Origin: Flavobacterium sp. ALD4
GTDB taxonomy: Bacteria > Bacteroidota > Bacteroidia > Flavobacteriales > Flavobacteriaceae
DNA: 64,000 nt
Direction: 5' to 3'
Assembly: GCF_002836475.1 (NCBI RefSeq)
Contig: NZ_PJBJ01000028.1
Coordinates: 212,040-276,039, forward strand
Shown piece after piece: positions 43,882-52,654 of the stretch. The notes beneath the pieces were generated by a model. That model was not told where the DNA came from and ran no database searches. It worked only from the letters and a program-made list of their open reading frames with translations. Both the position numbers and the translations under genes were made by a program. Numbering within the stretch: the first letter of the stretch is position 1; every line of letters begins with the position of its first letter.

Positions 43882-44624
43882 GAAATGTAACCGAAACGGT
43901 AAAACAATTAATTATAATTAATGTTCTTTTTTTTATTGGAACTTTAATCGTCGGAGATCCTGCTTACAAAATGTTAGCTATGTTTTTTCCCGAAAATAGT
44001 GGCTTTCAATTATGGCAGCCTATCTCTCATATGTTTATGCACGGTGGATATATGCATATCTTCTTCAATATGTTCGCTTTGTATTCCTTTGGGTCTGCTT
44101 TGGAAAGTTTTTGGGGAAGTAAAAAGTTTTTATTCTTCTATATTTCTTGTGGTTTAGGCGCGGCATTGCTTCATACAGGAATCAATTACTACTATTTTAA
44201 TGATGCTATAAATACGCTGGTCGCTAATGGTTTTCCTAAAGTTGAGATTCTTCAGATTTTAAATGAAGGAAAAATAAATACACAGTGGAAAGAACTGTTG
44301 ACCGCTTCGGAATATCAAAATTTTATTAGTGCCTATATGGGAACTGTTGTAGGAGCTTCTGGCGCCATTTATGGCGTGATTGTCGCCTTTGCATTTATGT
44401 TCCCCAATGCTGAGTTGGCTTTGATGTTTATTCCTGTGCCTATAAAAGCAAAATATTTCGTACCCGGTTTAGTTTTAGTAGATTTGTATTTAGGAGTTTC
44501 CGGACAATCTATTTTCGGTGGGGGTGGTATCGCACATTTTGCTCATGTGGGAGGTGCTTTATTTGGCTTTCTGATTATGTGGTATTGGAAGAAGAATCAG
44601 TTTAATGATAACAGATGGGACTAA
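43878..44624 (+). CDS. Rhomboid family intramembrane serine protease
   Basis: A 248-residue protein of six or so transmembrane helices. Family elements: the HMFMHGGYMHIFFNMFALYS segment with a conserved His and Asn (about 53-72), the serine motif VVGASGAIYGV (Ser about 160) and a late His in HFAHVGGALFGFL. These form the Ser-His dyad in the membrane. It starts inside the mutL stop (ATGA). A second rhomboid gene follows 52 bases later. The substrate is unknown. Confidence 0.92.
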   Translation: MRNVTETVKQLIIINVLFFIGTLIVGDPAYKMLAMFFPENSGFQLWQPISHMFMHGGYMHIFFNMFALYSFGSALESFWGSKKFLFFYISCGLGAALLHTGINYYYFNDAINTLVANGFPKVEILQILNEGKINTQWKELLTASEYQNFISAYMGTVVGASGAIYGVIVAFAFMFPNAELALMFIPVPIKAKYFVPGLVLVDLYLGVSGQSIFGGGGIAHFAHVGGALFGFLIMWYWKKNQFNDNRWD

Positions 44625-44675
44625 ATAGTTTCTTCTCGTAAGGAGATTATTTTATAAAAACGCTAAATACAAAGA

Positions 44676-45539
44676 ATGAATATTTTAGATGACTTAAAAA
44701 TGCAGTATAAGTTAGGCGGTGTAGCCCATAGATTGATCTATTGGAATGTTGCCTGCTTTCTCGTTTCATTGGTCTTTTTCTATGATTTTACGGTGGGATC
44801 ATTTTATTTTCCCAATTGGGTCGCTTTGTCAACAGAACCTACTGGTTTTGGATTAAAACCATGGACATTCGTAACGTATTCGTTTTTTCATGATGGTTTT
44901 TGGCATTTGCTTTTTAATATGATGGTCTTGAATTTTGCCAGTTCTCTGTTTTTGACATTTTTCACACAAAAACAACTATTGGGCTTGTATATTTTCAGTG
45001 CTATTTTTGCTGGGTTTTCGTTCGTGACGGGCTATTATATTTTAAATTTAAGCGCTTCTATTGTTGGTGCATCTGCTGCGATTATGGGAGTTTTAGTTGC
45101 TGTTACGACTTATCAGCCCTTAATGAATGTTCGTTTGTTGTTGATAGGGAATATTAAATTATGGCACATTACAGCGGTGATTTTAATATTGGATTTAATG
45201 CAATTTCGTTTAGATAACACAGGCGGACATATCTCTCACATAGCGGGAGCCTTTTTTGGTTTTCTTTTTATTCAATTATTGCAAAAGGGAATTGATTTGA
45301 GTGAAATAGTAACGGGGGTAATTACTTTCTTTACTGATTTATTTAAAAAATCACCATCGACACCATTCAAAAAAGTTCATAAGAACTATGCAAAACCTGT
45401 AGAAAAAAGGGGGGGCAAAATTATTACAAAAGACAAAACTCAACAGCAAATTGATGAAATCTTGGATAAAATTAGTCAATCGGGATATGATAGTCTGACA
45501 AAGGAAGAAAAAGAATTTTTGTTTAAAACCGGAAAATAA
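44676..45539 (+). CDS. Rhomboid family protein, second copy
   Basis: 287 residues. Aligned with the previous gene: FVTYSFFHDGFWHLLFNMMV, the serine motif as IVGASAAIMGVLVA (usual GASGA replaced by GASAA, with Ser kept) and HISHIAGAFFGF with the catalytic His. A C-terminal cytosolic extension of about 80 residues (from about 208) contains a conserved acidic region (TKDKTQQQIDEILDKISQSG) with a DUF6576-like look. Probably active, since Ser and His are present. It is a tandem paralogue of the preceding gene. Confidence 0.9.
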   Translation: MNILDDLKMQYKLGGVAHRLIYWNVACFLVSLVFFYDFTVGSFYFPNWVALSTEPTGFGLKPWTFVTYSFFHDGFWHLLFNMMVLNFASSLFLTFFTQKQLLGLYIFSAIFAGFSFVTGYYILNLSASIVGASAAIMGVLVAVTTYQPLMNVRLLLIGNIKLWHITAVILILDLMQFRLDNTGGHISHIAGAFFGFLFIQLLQKGIDLSEIVTGVITFFTDLFKKSPSTPFKKVHKNYAKPVEKRGGKIITKDKTQQQIDEILDKISQSGYDSLTKEEKEFLFKTGK

Positions 45540-45622
45540 TAATTTCACTGCACATTGCGGAAATATAGTAAGGAGATACGCATTAGTAGCGTAAGGTCAT
45601 AATTAACTGAAAGAGTAAAAAA

Positions 45623-46669
45623 ATGAAAAACCTTTCCTGGTTCAATAAAGCAATGTATAGTTTAAACGTTGTCCTTATTATTGTCACTTTTATCGCTTAT
45701 ATTTTGCCTTTTCTGGCTCCAAAAATATTTCCTATTTTATCTGTTTTGACCCTTTTCATGCCGGTTTTTTTTATACTTAATGGCTTGTTTTTTGTGTATT
45801 GGGGGTTTCAATTTAAAAAGCGCATGATTTTATCGGGTTTGGTGCTTTTAATGGGGATTACATTTATTAATAAATTTTATAAGTTTTCTGCAAAAGAATA
45901 TCCACCAGATGAGAAGAATTTTACCGTCATGAGTTATAATGTCCGCTTGTTTAATCTGTTTAAGTGGTTAGATAAGGCAGATGTACCAGGGGATATTCTG
46001 GAGTTTATTAACGACAAAAACCCTGACATTTTATGTATCCAGGAGTTTTCTTCTTCCGCTGTCATTGACCTGAAAGTGTACCGCTATAAATACATTTTAA
46101 TGCAGGGGAACAAAATAAAAACGGGACAAGCTATCTTTTCTAAATTTCCCATAATAAATCAAGGAGATATTATATTTCCCAATTCTAATAACAATGTTAT
46201 TTATGCTGACATAAAAAAAGGAAAAGATATCATCAGGGTTTATAATATGCATTTACAGTCCATTAAAATTTCGCCCGATGTCAACGAAATTTCTGAAAAT
46301 ATTGATGTCATTAATAAGGATAAGTCGCAAATGTTACTCATCAGAATCAGTAAGGCTTTTAAGCAACAACAACAGCAAGCAGAGATATTCAAAAAGCATG
46401 AAAAGCAATGTGAGTACCCTATCATCATATGTGGTGATATGAATAACAGTGCGTTCTCCTATGTTTACAGAAATATAAAAGGAACACTAAAAGATAGTTT
46501 TGAAGAAGCAGGGACTGGGTTTGGAGCAACTTATAAATTCAAGTATTATCCCACCAGAATCGATTATATTTTTGCTGATGAAAAAATGACCGTTAAAATG
46601 TTCGAAAGTTTTCCTGAATTCGAAAATTCCGATCATTATCCCATTATGGCACAGATGTCATTAGAATAA
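45623..46669 (+). CDS. Endonuclease/exonuclease/phosphatase family membrane protein
   Basis: 348 residues with three hydrophobic segments in the first 95 (about 12-32, 38-60, 68-88), then an EEP-type domain (about 100-345): VMSYNVRLFN, ILCIQEFSS (catalytic Glu), GDMNNSAFSYVYR (Asp/Asn pair) and SDHYPIMAQ (the catalytic Asp-His). Members include nucleases and phosphoesterases; the substrate is unknown. The active site probably faces the periplasm. It is the last gene of the mutL-rhomboid-rhomboid run. Confidence 0.88.
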   Translation: MKNLSWFNKAMYSLNVVLIIVTFIAYILPFLAPKIFPILSVLTLFMPVFFILNGLFFVYWGFQFKKRMILSGLVLLMGITFINKFYKFSAKEYPPDEKNFTVMSYNVRLFNLFKWLDKADVPGDILEFINDKNPDILCIQEFSSSAVIDLKVYRYKYILMQGNKIKTGQAIFSKFPIINQGDIIFPNSNNNVIYADIKKGKDIIRVYNMHLQSIKISPDVNEISENIDVINKDKSQMLLIRISKAFKQQQQQAEIFKKHEKQCEYPIIICGDMNNSAFSYVYRNIKGTLKDSFEEAGTGFGATYKFKYYPTRIDYIFADEKMTVKMFESFPEFENSDHYPIMAQMSLE

Positions 46670-46683
46670 TAGAATAGGGGCTT

Positions 46684-47310
46684 TTATCTGTTGATCAATT
46701 TTTGGTCTTTCAGATAATCTAAAGTAAATTTTCCTTCATTGAAAAGTAAGTCAAGAACGCTTAGGTTGTTGATGAATCCATGTTTATCATCAAATACTTG
46801 AGTGTATTTTTCAAAAGAGGAAGGGTCTTTTTTTCCATCTGCGAGATACCTGCAGTCTAAAATTAGACCAGAATCAACTTTTGGTAAATATTCTGTAGTG
46901 TTGGTGAAGTCAAACTTCACACGTAGACATTTAGAGATAAGTTCTAAAGTCTCCAAGTTTAAATCCAATAAAAACTTGTGCTTTTTCTCAAAGAAAGGAT
47001 GAATGTCGTCTTCAAAAAACTCAAAAAACGGTGAGCCTCTATACGCTGTCTCCAGTGATTTGTAGTGTTGTTTCTGCCAATCAAAATCAGTGTCAACCTC
47101 AATATCTTTGGTTCGTTGATGGTTGGCTTTGGAGTGCTTGACAGGAATGTTCAGTAGCTGAATTCCATTAGGGCTGTAGATATAGGTGCGGTTGCGGTTT
47201 GTTTGTTTTTGGAAATTATCCTCGACTTCAAATTTAATACCATCTGCTTGCGACATAGCAACAAAATGGCTTATTGATGGGAAGTAGGTAGGATGGAGGA
47301 GTGCATTCAT
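46684..47310 (-). CDS. WbqC family protein
   Basis: A 208-residue protein of the WbqC-like family: LLHPTYFPSISHFVAMSQAD at the start (conserved Pro and Tyr), FEVEDNFQKQTNRNRTYIY (conserved Q-K-x-x-x-x-R), LNIPVK and TAYRGSPFFEFFEDDI. WbqC proteins sit beside O-antigen genes elsewhere, but in flavobacteria this gene accompanies lepB. The reaction is not known. It is transcribed after lepB with a hairpin between. Confidence 0.85.
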   Translation of the reverse strand: MNALLHPTYFPSISHFVAMSQADGIKFEVEDNFQKQTNRNRTYIYSPNGIQLLNIPVKHSKANHQRTKDIEVDTDFDWQKQHYKSLETAYRGSPFFEFFEDDIHPFFEKKHKFLLDLNLETLELISKCLRVKFDFTNTTEYLPKVDSGLILDCRYLADGKKDPSSFEKYTQVFDDKHGFINNLSVLDLLFNEGKFTLDYLKDQKLINR

Positions 47311-47327
47311 AATTTTGATTTTTATTT

Positions 47328-47361
47328 CAGGTTTAAAGTTTTGTACACAACTTTAAACCTG
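47328..47361. repeat. Inverted repeat CAGGTTTAAAGTT / AACTTTAAACCTG
   Basis: A perfect 13-base-pair stem with an eight-base loop between lepB and wbqC. Leftwards it lacks a T-run, so it may be an attenuator or processing signal of the lepB-wbqC transcript. It shares AGGTTTAAAGTT with the ffh terminator. Confidence 0.6.
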
Positions 47362-47371
47362 AAATTTTAAA

Positions 47372-48946
47372 CTAGATATTTTTTTTATCTTTTCTTTTTT
47401 TCCAAAAATACTCACCAACAAAAAATACCGCTAATGCAATTAAAAAATATTGAAAGTAGGACTGTGGTTGTCCTTCACCGCTAACGGTAGTGAAAACTCT
47501 ATCCCATCGTATTTTATTGAATCCTTTTCCATTAGTGTCCCAGCTCAGCCAGATGAAAACTGGTTTTCCTACAATGTGATTTTCTGGTACAAATCCCCAG
47601 TAACGGCTGTCTTCAGAATTGTGACGGTTGTCACCCATCATCCAATAGTAATTTTGTTTGAATGTATAATCTTTAACTACTTCGCCGTTTAATCTGATTT
47701 CGTTTCCGGTGACTTTAAGATCATTTTTTTCTCCGGTATCATTTAACTCATAGTCAGTGATGATTCTTTGATAAAACGGTAAAGTTTCCGTTGTAAGTGC
47801 CACTGTTTTTCCTTGTTGTGGAATATAGATTGGACCGAAATTATCGCGGTTCCATTCGTTAATTTGGGGGAAAATCCCTTGTTCTGCGCCTTTTGTAATT
47901 TCTTGAATCACAGCAGTTATACCTGGGACATTTCGCAGTCTTGCAGCTCCTTTAGCGGTTAGTGCTCTGAACAATAAAGTGTCTTTTAAGTTGCTTTTGT
48001 AACCAATGCGGTCAGTTACGTCCATGTCTCTTAATAGATATTCAAAATCAATAGGTGTTTTACCGTCTAATACCACTGCGTAGGAAAACTGAGGTTTTGC
48101 TCTTTCTGGTAATTGCAGTACTTTTCCATCAATATAAACAATTCCGTCTTTTATAGATAAATTGTCGCCGGGAACTCCTACACATCTTTTTACATAGTTC
48201 GATTTTTTGTCGATTGGTTTTATTACACCTGGTCTTCCTTTTGCTTCGAAAAAGAAATGTACTGTGTCTACAGGCCAATTGAAAACGATAATGTCAGTCC
48301 GTTTTATGTCTTCTATACCAGGTAATCTTAAGTACGGTATTTGCGGCCATTTTAGGTAAGATTTCGTTTTAACGAAAGGTATCGAGTCATGAACCATTGG
48401 TAATGCGACAGCAGTCGTCGGAACTCTGGCACCATAGTTGAGTTTACTGACAAACAAAAAATCGCCAACTAGTAATGATTTTTCTAAGGAGGATGTGGGG
48501 ATAGTGTAAGGCTGCACGAAATAAGTATGCACTAGAGTTGCTACAATAATGGCAAATAATAAGGAACTTACGGTATCAGCAGTTTTATTTTGAGGGTGGA
48601 TACTTCTGTCAACAACGTAATCTAATTTTTGAGTATAATTGACGTAAGAGATATAAAGACCAAAGGTAATTATCCCTAAAAAAGTATCTAAGCTAGATTT
48701 TTTTCCAAAACTCCTCAATGTTTCTATCCAGATGACAGGAAACATAATGAGGTTTATAATCGGAATAAAAAGTAGCAAAGTCCACCAAGTAGGGCGGCCG
48801 ATGATTTTCATTAATACAATAGCATTGTAAATTGGAATTCCTGCCTCCCAACGTTTTCTACCGGCAGCTTCATATAATTTCCAAGTTCCTAAAAAGTGTA
48901 CTATTTGTACAAATAGGAAAAACACAAACCATTGATATATCGACAT
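47372..48946 (-). CDS. lepB: Signal peptidase I
   Basis: A 524-residue S26 peptidase that removes signal peptides from exported proteins at the inner membrane. Three or four transmembrane segments lie in the first 110 residues and one at 125-145. The catalytic Ser153 is in TIPTSSLEKSLLVGDFL and Lys253 in YVKRCVGVPGD; MMGDNRHNSEDSRYWGFVPE is the late conserved box. A single C-terminal transmembrane segment follows. The double length compared with E. coli (about 320) is a Bacteroidetes feature caused by inserts between the boxes. It lies in an operon with dapB upstream and wbqC downstream. Confidence 0.94.
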   Translation of the reverse strand: MSIYQWFVFFLFVQIVHFLGTWKLYEAAGRKRWEAGIPIYNAIVLMKIIGRPTWWTLLLFIPIINLIMFPVIWIETLRSFGKKSSLDTFLGIITFGLYISYVNYTQKLDYVVDRSIHPQNKTADTVSSLLFAIIVATLVHTYFVQPYTIPTSSLEKSLLVGDFLFVSKLNYGARVPTTAVALPMVHDSIPFVKTKSYLKWPQIPYLRLPGIEDIKRTDIIVFNWPVDTVHFFFEAKGRPGVIKPIDKKSNYVKRCVGVPGDNLSIKDGIVYIDGKVLQLPERAKPQFSYAVVLDGKTPIDFEYLLRDMDVTDRIGYKSNLKDTLLFRALTAKGAARLRNVPGITAVIQEITKGAEQGIFPQINEWNRDNFGPIYIPQQGKTVALTTETLPFYQRIITDYELNDTGEKNDLKVTGNEIRLNGEVVKDYTFKQNYYWMMGDNRHNSEDSRYWGFVPENHIVGKPVFIWLSWDTNGKGFNKIRWDRVFTTVSGEGQPQSYFQYFLIALAVFFVGEYFWKKRKDKKNI

Positions 48947-49010
48947 AGCTTAATTTTTTAGTTTTATAGTAGGGGAATTTTAGCAACTAATTCCCGAAAG
49001 TTTATTTGAT

Positions 49011-49712
49011 TTATTTTAATTCTAAGACATCTTTCATTGTGAAAACTCCATGTTGACCAACGATCCATTCGGCTGCAATTACGGCGCCAAGAGCGAACCC
49101 TTCCCGATTGTGTGCGGTATGTTTGATCTCGATGCTATCAACAGCTGAATTGTAAGTTACCGTGTGTGTTCCAGGAACAGTTCCAATTCTTTTTGCTTCA
49201 ATATGAATTTGATTTTTTGTTGGTGTATCCAAAGTCCAATTCGTGTAATTGCTATTCTCAATTACTCCCTTGGCCAGGGAAATGGCAGTGCCACTGGGAG
49301 CATCCAGTTTTTGAGTATGGTGAATTTCCTCCATTTCAATACTGTAATTATCCAGTTTAGCCATCATCTTAGCTAGGTATTCATTAATTTCAAAGAAGAT
49401 ATTAACTCCTAAACTAAAGTTTGAACTGGATATGAAAGCGCCATTTTTTGCTATGCAAAGCGCTACCATCTCATCATAGTGTTCCAGCCAACCCGTTGTT
49501 CCCGAAATTACAGGCACATTAGCAAGAAAACAATTCGAAATATTAGGCACTGCTGCAGTAGGTACGCTGAAATCTATGGCAACATCAGCAGTTGAAAGTC
49601 CCTCGTAAGAGTTGTTTTCGTCTTTTTTCAAAACAATTTCATGACCTCTTTGTTGTGCAATTCTTTCGATTACCTGACCCATTTTTCCGTATCCTAAAAG
49701 CGCAATTTTCAT
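49011..49712 (-). CDS. dapB: 4-hydroxy-tetrahydrodipicolinate reductase DapB
   Basis: A 233-residue NAD(P)H-dependent enzyme of lysine/diaminopimelate biosynthesis. N-terminal KIALLGYGKMGQVIER, the SNFSLGVNIF segment, and the substrate loop MEEIHHTQKLDAPSGTAI (His and Lys active-site residues) are present. It is short compared with E. coli (273), as is normal in this group. It lies between DUF5683 and lepB. Confidence 0.95.
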   Translation of the reverse strand: MKIALLGYGKMGQVIERIAQQRGHEIVLKKDENNSYEGLSTADVAIDFSVPTAAVPNISNCFLANVPVISGTTGWLEHYDEMVALCIAKNGAFISSSNFSLGVNIFFEINEYLAKMMAKLDNYSIEMEEIHHTQKLDAPSGTAISLAKGVIENSNYTNWTLDTPTKNQIHIEAKRIGTVPGTHTVTYNSAVDSIEIKHTAHNREGFALGAVIAAEWIVGQHGVFTMKDVLELK

Positions 49713-49770
49713 TTGGTGTTTATTTATAAATTAAAAAGTCAGATGCTAAACGAGTATTCTCATTTAAGAT

Positions 49771-50331
49771 CTAAAAAATATAATTAAAGGTTAGACCTAC
49801 ATTTGTCTTTAATGTTACATTATTCGGATAAAGTACAGGTCGTACTGACAAGTTTTCGTCAACGTTAAACTGCAGAAGCGCAGCATCTACGTTAGCGTCA
49901 ATTATATTTAAGGCATAAAAGGCCACAACAAATAAAGCCGATAAATCGCGATTTCGTTGATAGAATTTCTGTCCGGCAATTAATCGTGAGTTATCAAGGT
50001 AGGTGTAATCGTCATCACTATATCCTTCGAGCCTACGTTTATATGCATCCCTATATTCTTGGTATTTTTTATTGTTGTCTAAGTAGAAATAAAGACTGGT
50101 CCCAATAGCACCATATACAATAGGGATTTTCCAATACTTTTTATTATATGCCTGCCCTAAGCCTGGTAAAATGGCAGAGTAGAAAGCCGCTTTTGCAGGG
50201 GTGAGCGGATCTATTTCGTTTGTCTTTACCGTGTCTTTAGCTACCAGAACAGCTTCTGTTTTTACTTGACCAAAAAGACTTGTGTGTCCTATGATAAAAA
50301 AGAACATTCCTATGTAAAGAATTTTATTCAC
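49771..50331 (-). CDS. DUF5683 domain-containing membrane protein
   Basis: 186 residues. It starts with GTG at 50331, which shares one base with the parB stop (TAGTG), so translation is coupled. The signal-like N-terminus (MNKILYIGMFFFIIGHTSLF) is followed by PLTPAKAAFYSAILPGLGQA and KKYWKIPIVYGAIGTSLYFY, the hallmark of DUF5683. It has two membrane segments. The function is unknown; in flavobacteria it always follows parB in my recollection. Confidence 0.85.
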   Translation of the reverse strand: MNKILYIGMFFFIIGHTSLFGQVKTEAVLVAKDTVKTNEIDPLTPAKAAFYSAILPGLGQAYNKKYWKIPIVYGAIGTSLYFYLDNNKKYQEYRDAYKRRLEGYSDDDYTYLDNSRLIAGQKFYQRNRDLSALFVVAFYALNIIDANVDAALLQFNVDENLSVRPVLYPNNVTLKTNVGLTFNYIF

Positions 50332-51233
50332 TATCCTTTTATTAGTTCCATGATTCTATTGAAGTCTTCCTCTGATTGAAATGGAATTGTGATCTTCCCT
50401 TTTCCGTTTCCGGCTACTTTTACATCTACTTTGCTTCCAAAATAATTAGTAAAGACCTTTTTCTGGGTTTCTTCAATTTCAAATGCTGAGGATGATTTTG
50501 CTTTGGTTACAGGTTTTGGTTTTAGACTTTCTTGATAGTTTTTTACCAAGGCTTCCGTATCACGAACAGAAAGGTTTTGACTCACTATCTTTTGGTAAAT
50601 ATCTGTTTGAATGTCTAAATCTTCTATGTTAATGATGGCACGACCATGGCCCATGCTGATAAAACCATCACGGATTCCTGTTTGGATGATTGGATCCAGT
50701 TTTAAAAGACGCAAGTAATTGGCAATAGTAGAGCGTTTTTTACCTACTCGCTCACTCATCTGTTCCTGAGTCAATTGAATTTCATCAATCAATCTTTGGT
50801 AGGAAAGCGCAATTTCTATGGGATCTAAATCATGACGCTGGATGTTTTCGACCAGAGCCATAGTCAAAGATTCATTGTCATTTGCAATACGTATGTATGC
50901 TGGAACGGTTGTTAGCCCTATTATAGTAGAAGCACGTAAACGGCGCTCCCCTGAAATCAACTGGTATTTATTGAAATCTAATTTTCTAACGGTAATCGGT
51001 TGTATTACTCCTAATTCTTTTATGGAAGTGGCAAGTTCTTTTAATGATTCTTCATTAAAATTACTTCTGGGCTGAAACGGGTTGATCTCTATAGCATCTA
51101 TCTCAAGCTCAATAATATTACCAACAACTTTGTCAGCATTTTTATCGTTTACGGATTTAATATCGTTTTCCGGGTCTTTTAATAATGCAGATAATCCTCT
51201 TCCTAGCGCTTGTTTTTTTATTGCTTTTGCCAT
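50331..51233 (-). CDS. parB: Chromosome-partitioning protein ParB
   Basis: A 300-residue ParB: the N-terminal AKAIKKQALGRGLSALLKD, the CTPase/nuclease-like domain (about 40-130, with IEINPFQPRSNFNEESLKEL and the GERRLRAS motif), a helix-turn-helix (about 150-200, QMSERVGKKRSTIANYLRLL) and a short C-terminal dimerisation part. It spreads from parS sites. I saw no parS-like 16-mer in the window. It follows parA by four bases. Confidence 0.95.
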   Translation of the reverse strand: MAKAIKKQALGRGLSALLKDPENDIKSVNDKNADKVVGNIIELEIDAIEINPFQPRSNFNEESLKELATSIKELGVIQPITVRKLDFNKYQLISGERRLRASTIIGLTTVPAYIRIANDNESLTMALVENIQRHDLDPIEIALSYQRLIDEIQLTQEQMSERVGKKRSTIANYLRLLKLDPIIQTGIRDGFISMGHGRAIINIEDLDIQTDIYQKIVSQNLSVRDTEALVKNYQESLKPKPVTKAKSSSAFEIEETQKKVFTNYFGSKVDVKVAGNGKGKITIPFQSEEDFNRIMELIKG

Positions 51234-51237
51234 AAAA

Positions 51238-52005
51238 CTATTTGCTGTTTTTCTTTATAACTTCCTGAGCTAAATGTAAATAATTTGCTGCCCCTTTACT
51301 AGTTGCATCATAGTTGATGATGCTTTCACCAAAACTAGGCGCTTCACTCAACTTTACATTTCTTTGAATAATAGTATCAAAAACCATATCATTAAAATGC
51401 TTTTGTACCTCTTCAACAACTTGATTCGATAATCGCAGTCGGGAGTCAAACATGGTTAATAATAATCCTTCAATATCTAAATCTGGATTGTGAATCTTTT
51501 GAATGCTTTTAATCGTATTCAGTAGTTTACCCAAACCCTCCAACGCGAAATACTCACATTGAATAGGGATTATTACTGAATCAGCTGCTGTCAGTGCATT
51601 CAAAGTAAGCAGTCCAAGTGAAGGAGCGCAATCAATAATAATAAAATCATAGTCGTCTTTTACACTCTGTAATGCTGTCTTGAGCATGTACTCCCTGTTT
51701 TCCTTGTCGACCAATTCGATTTCGATGGCAACAAGGTCAATATGTGATGGAATTACATCGACATTTGGTGCTGAGCATTTTATGATTGCCTCTCTAGGGG
51801 TGTTGCTATGTTCCAAGATTTGGTAGGTTCCAATTTCAACATTGTCCACGTCGATTCCTAATCCTGAACTCGCATTAGCTTGTGGATCAGCGTCTATAAG
51901 TAAGACTTTCTTTTCTAGAACACCTAACGAAGCGGCAAGGTTTACAGATGTTGTAGTCTTTCCAACTCCTCCTTTTTGATTAGCAATTGCAATGATTTTG
52001 CCCAT
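51238..52005 (-). CDS. parA: Chromosome-partitioning ATPase ParA/Soj
   Basis: A 255-residue deviant Walker ATPase: the Walker A KGGVGKTTTSVNLAASL (residues about 10-26), the DADPQANASS switch region and YDFIIIDCAPSLG. It partitions the chromosome with ParB. It is the first gene of the parA-parB-DUF5683-dapB-lepB-wbqC run, with a 440-base upstream region. Confidence 0.96.
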   Translation of the reverse strand: MGKIIAIANQKGGVGKTTTSVNLAASLGVLEKKVLLIDADPQANASSGLGIDVDNVEIGTYQILEHSNTPREAIIKCSAPNVDVIPSHIDLVAIEIELVDKENREYMLKTALQSVKDDYDFIIIDCAPSLGLLTLNALTAADSVIIPIQCEYFALEGLGKLLNTIKSIQKIHNPDLDIEGLLLTMFDSRLRLSNQVVEEVQKHFNDMVFDTIIQRNVKLSEAPSFGESIINYDATSKGAANYLHLAQEVIKKNSK

Positions 52006-52408
52006 TTACTTTATAAATTTTGAACCGTAAAAATACAATTTATTATGGTTTCTAAAAATCTATTTTGTTAACATTTGTTAAACCCTGATTAGGTTGGTAT
52101 TGCTGTTTTTTTATGGTGGATGCCGTATTTTACTCTGAGTAATTTTTAGATTACCGGTATAGCTTTGTTTCTGTTTGCATTTCATAGCTGAAATACCGAA
52201 GTTTCAGCTGTTTTATAAGTTCGTTTTTGGGTGTGCTTTGTTCGTTTTTTGTATATTTAAAAATGGCATTCACGAGAGAGTCATTTTATTTTGTGATGAT
52301 TTATTGGGGGTAGGAGCCTAAGTGGCGTAAGATGAAGTCAATGTGGGAAATAGTGTTACAGTGGTTTTTTTGCGAATATTTTTTATCTCTTAATTATTCG
52401 AAATAGTG
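52006..52408. other. Intergenic region upstream of parA
   Basis: About 400 bases with no gene. It should contain the parA promoter on the minus strand. I saw no DnaA-box cluster or parS site, so it is not obviously an origin. The part nearest the tRNA is AT-rich. Confidence 0.5.
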
Positions 52409-52438
52409 TTGTTTAAGCAAAAAATAGTTTTATATTTG
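52409..52438 (+). promoter_or_regulatory. Promoter of tRNA-Pro (TTG-N19-TATATTTG)
   Basis: TTG at 52409-52411, a 19-base spacer, and TATATTTG at 52431-52438. This is a perfect match to the Bacteroidetes sigma-70 promoter, ending 10 bases before the tRNA. Confidence 0.85.
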
Positions 52439-52448
52439 CACTCGCTTT

Positions 52449-52523
52449 CGGGGTGTAGCGTAGCTCGGTTATCGCGCCTGCTTTGGGAGCAGGAGGCCGC
52501 AGGTTCGAATCCTGCCACCCCGA
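52449..52523 (+). tRNA. tRNA-Pro (anticodon TGG)
   Basis: 75 bases. The acceptor stem CGGGGTG pairs with CACCCCG, discriminator A. The anticodon stem is CCTGC/GCAGG with loop TTTGGGA, giving anticodon TGG (Pro, reads CCA/CCG). The T arm GCAGG-TTCGAAT-CCTGC is perfect. CCA is not encoded. It is the only tRNA I found in the window. Confidence 0.97.
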
Positions 52524-52565
52524 CAAAAAATCCTTTCTGTTTTTACAGAAGGGATTTTTTTATTG
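52524..52565 (+). terminator. Terminator after tRNA-Pro
   Basis: AAAAAATCCTTTCTGT / ACAGAAGGGATTTTTT stem with one mismatch, followed by T7, directly behind the tRNA. Confidence 0.8.
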
Positions 52566-52616
52566 GAGGATAACAAAAACTGATTGCTGTTTTTCTGTAT
52601 TCCACTAAATATCACT

Positions 52617-52624
52617 TATTTTTG
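52617..52624 (+). promoter_or_regulatory. Putative -7 box TATTTTTG of trxB
   Basis: TATTTTTG lies 30 bases before the trxB start at 52655. No TTG at the standard spacing was seen. Confidence 0.45.
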
Positions 52625-52654
52625 TACTGTTTAAAATAATTATAAAATTTTATT

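Noticed and set aside
52006..52440. Replication origin next to parA
   Set aside because: No DnaA-box cluster or parS site could be seen.
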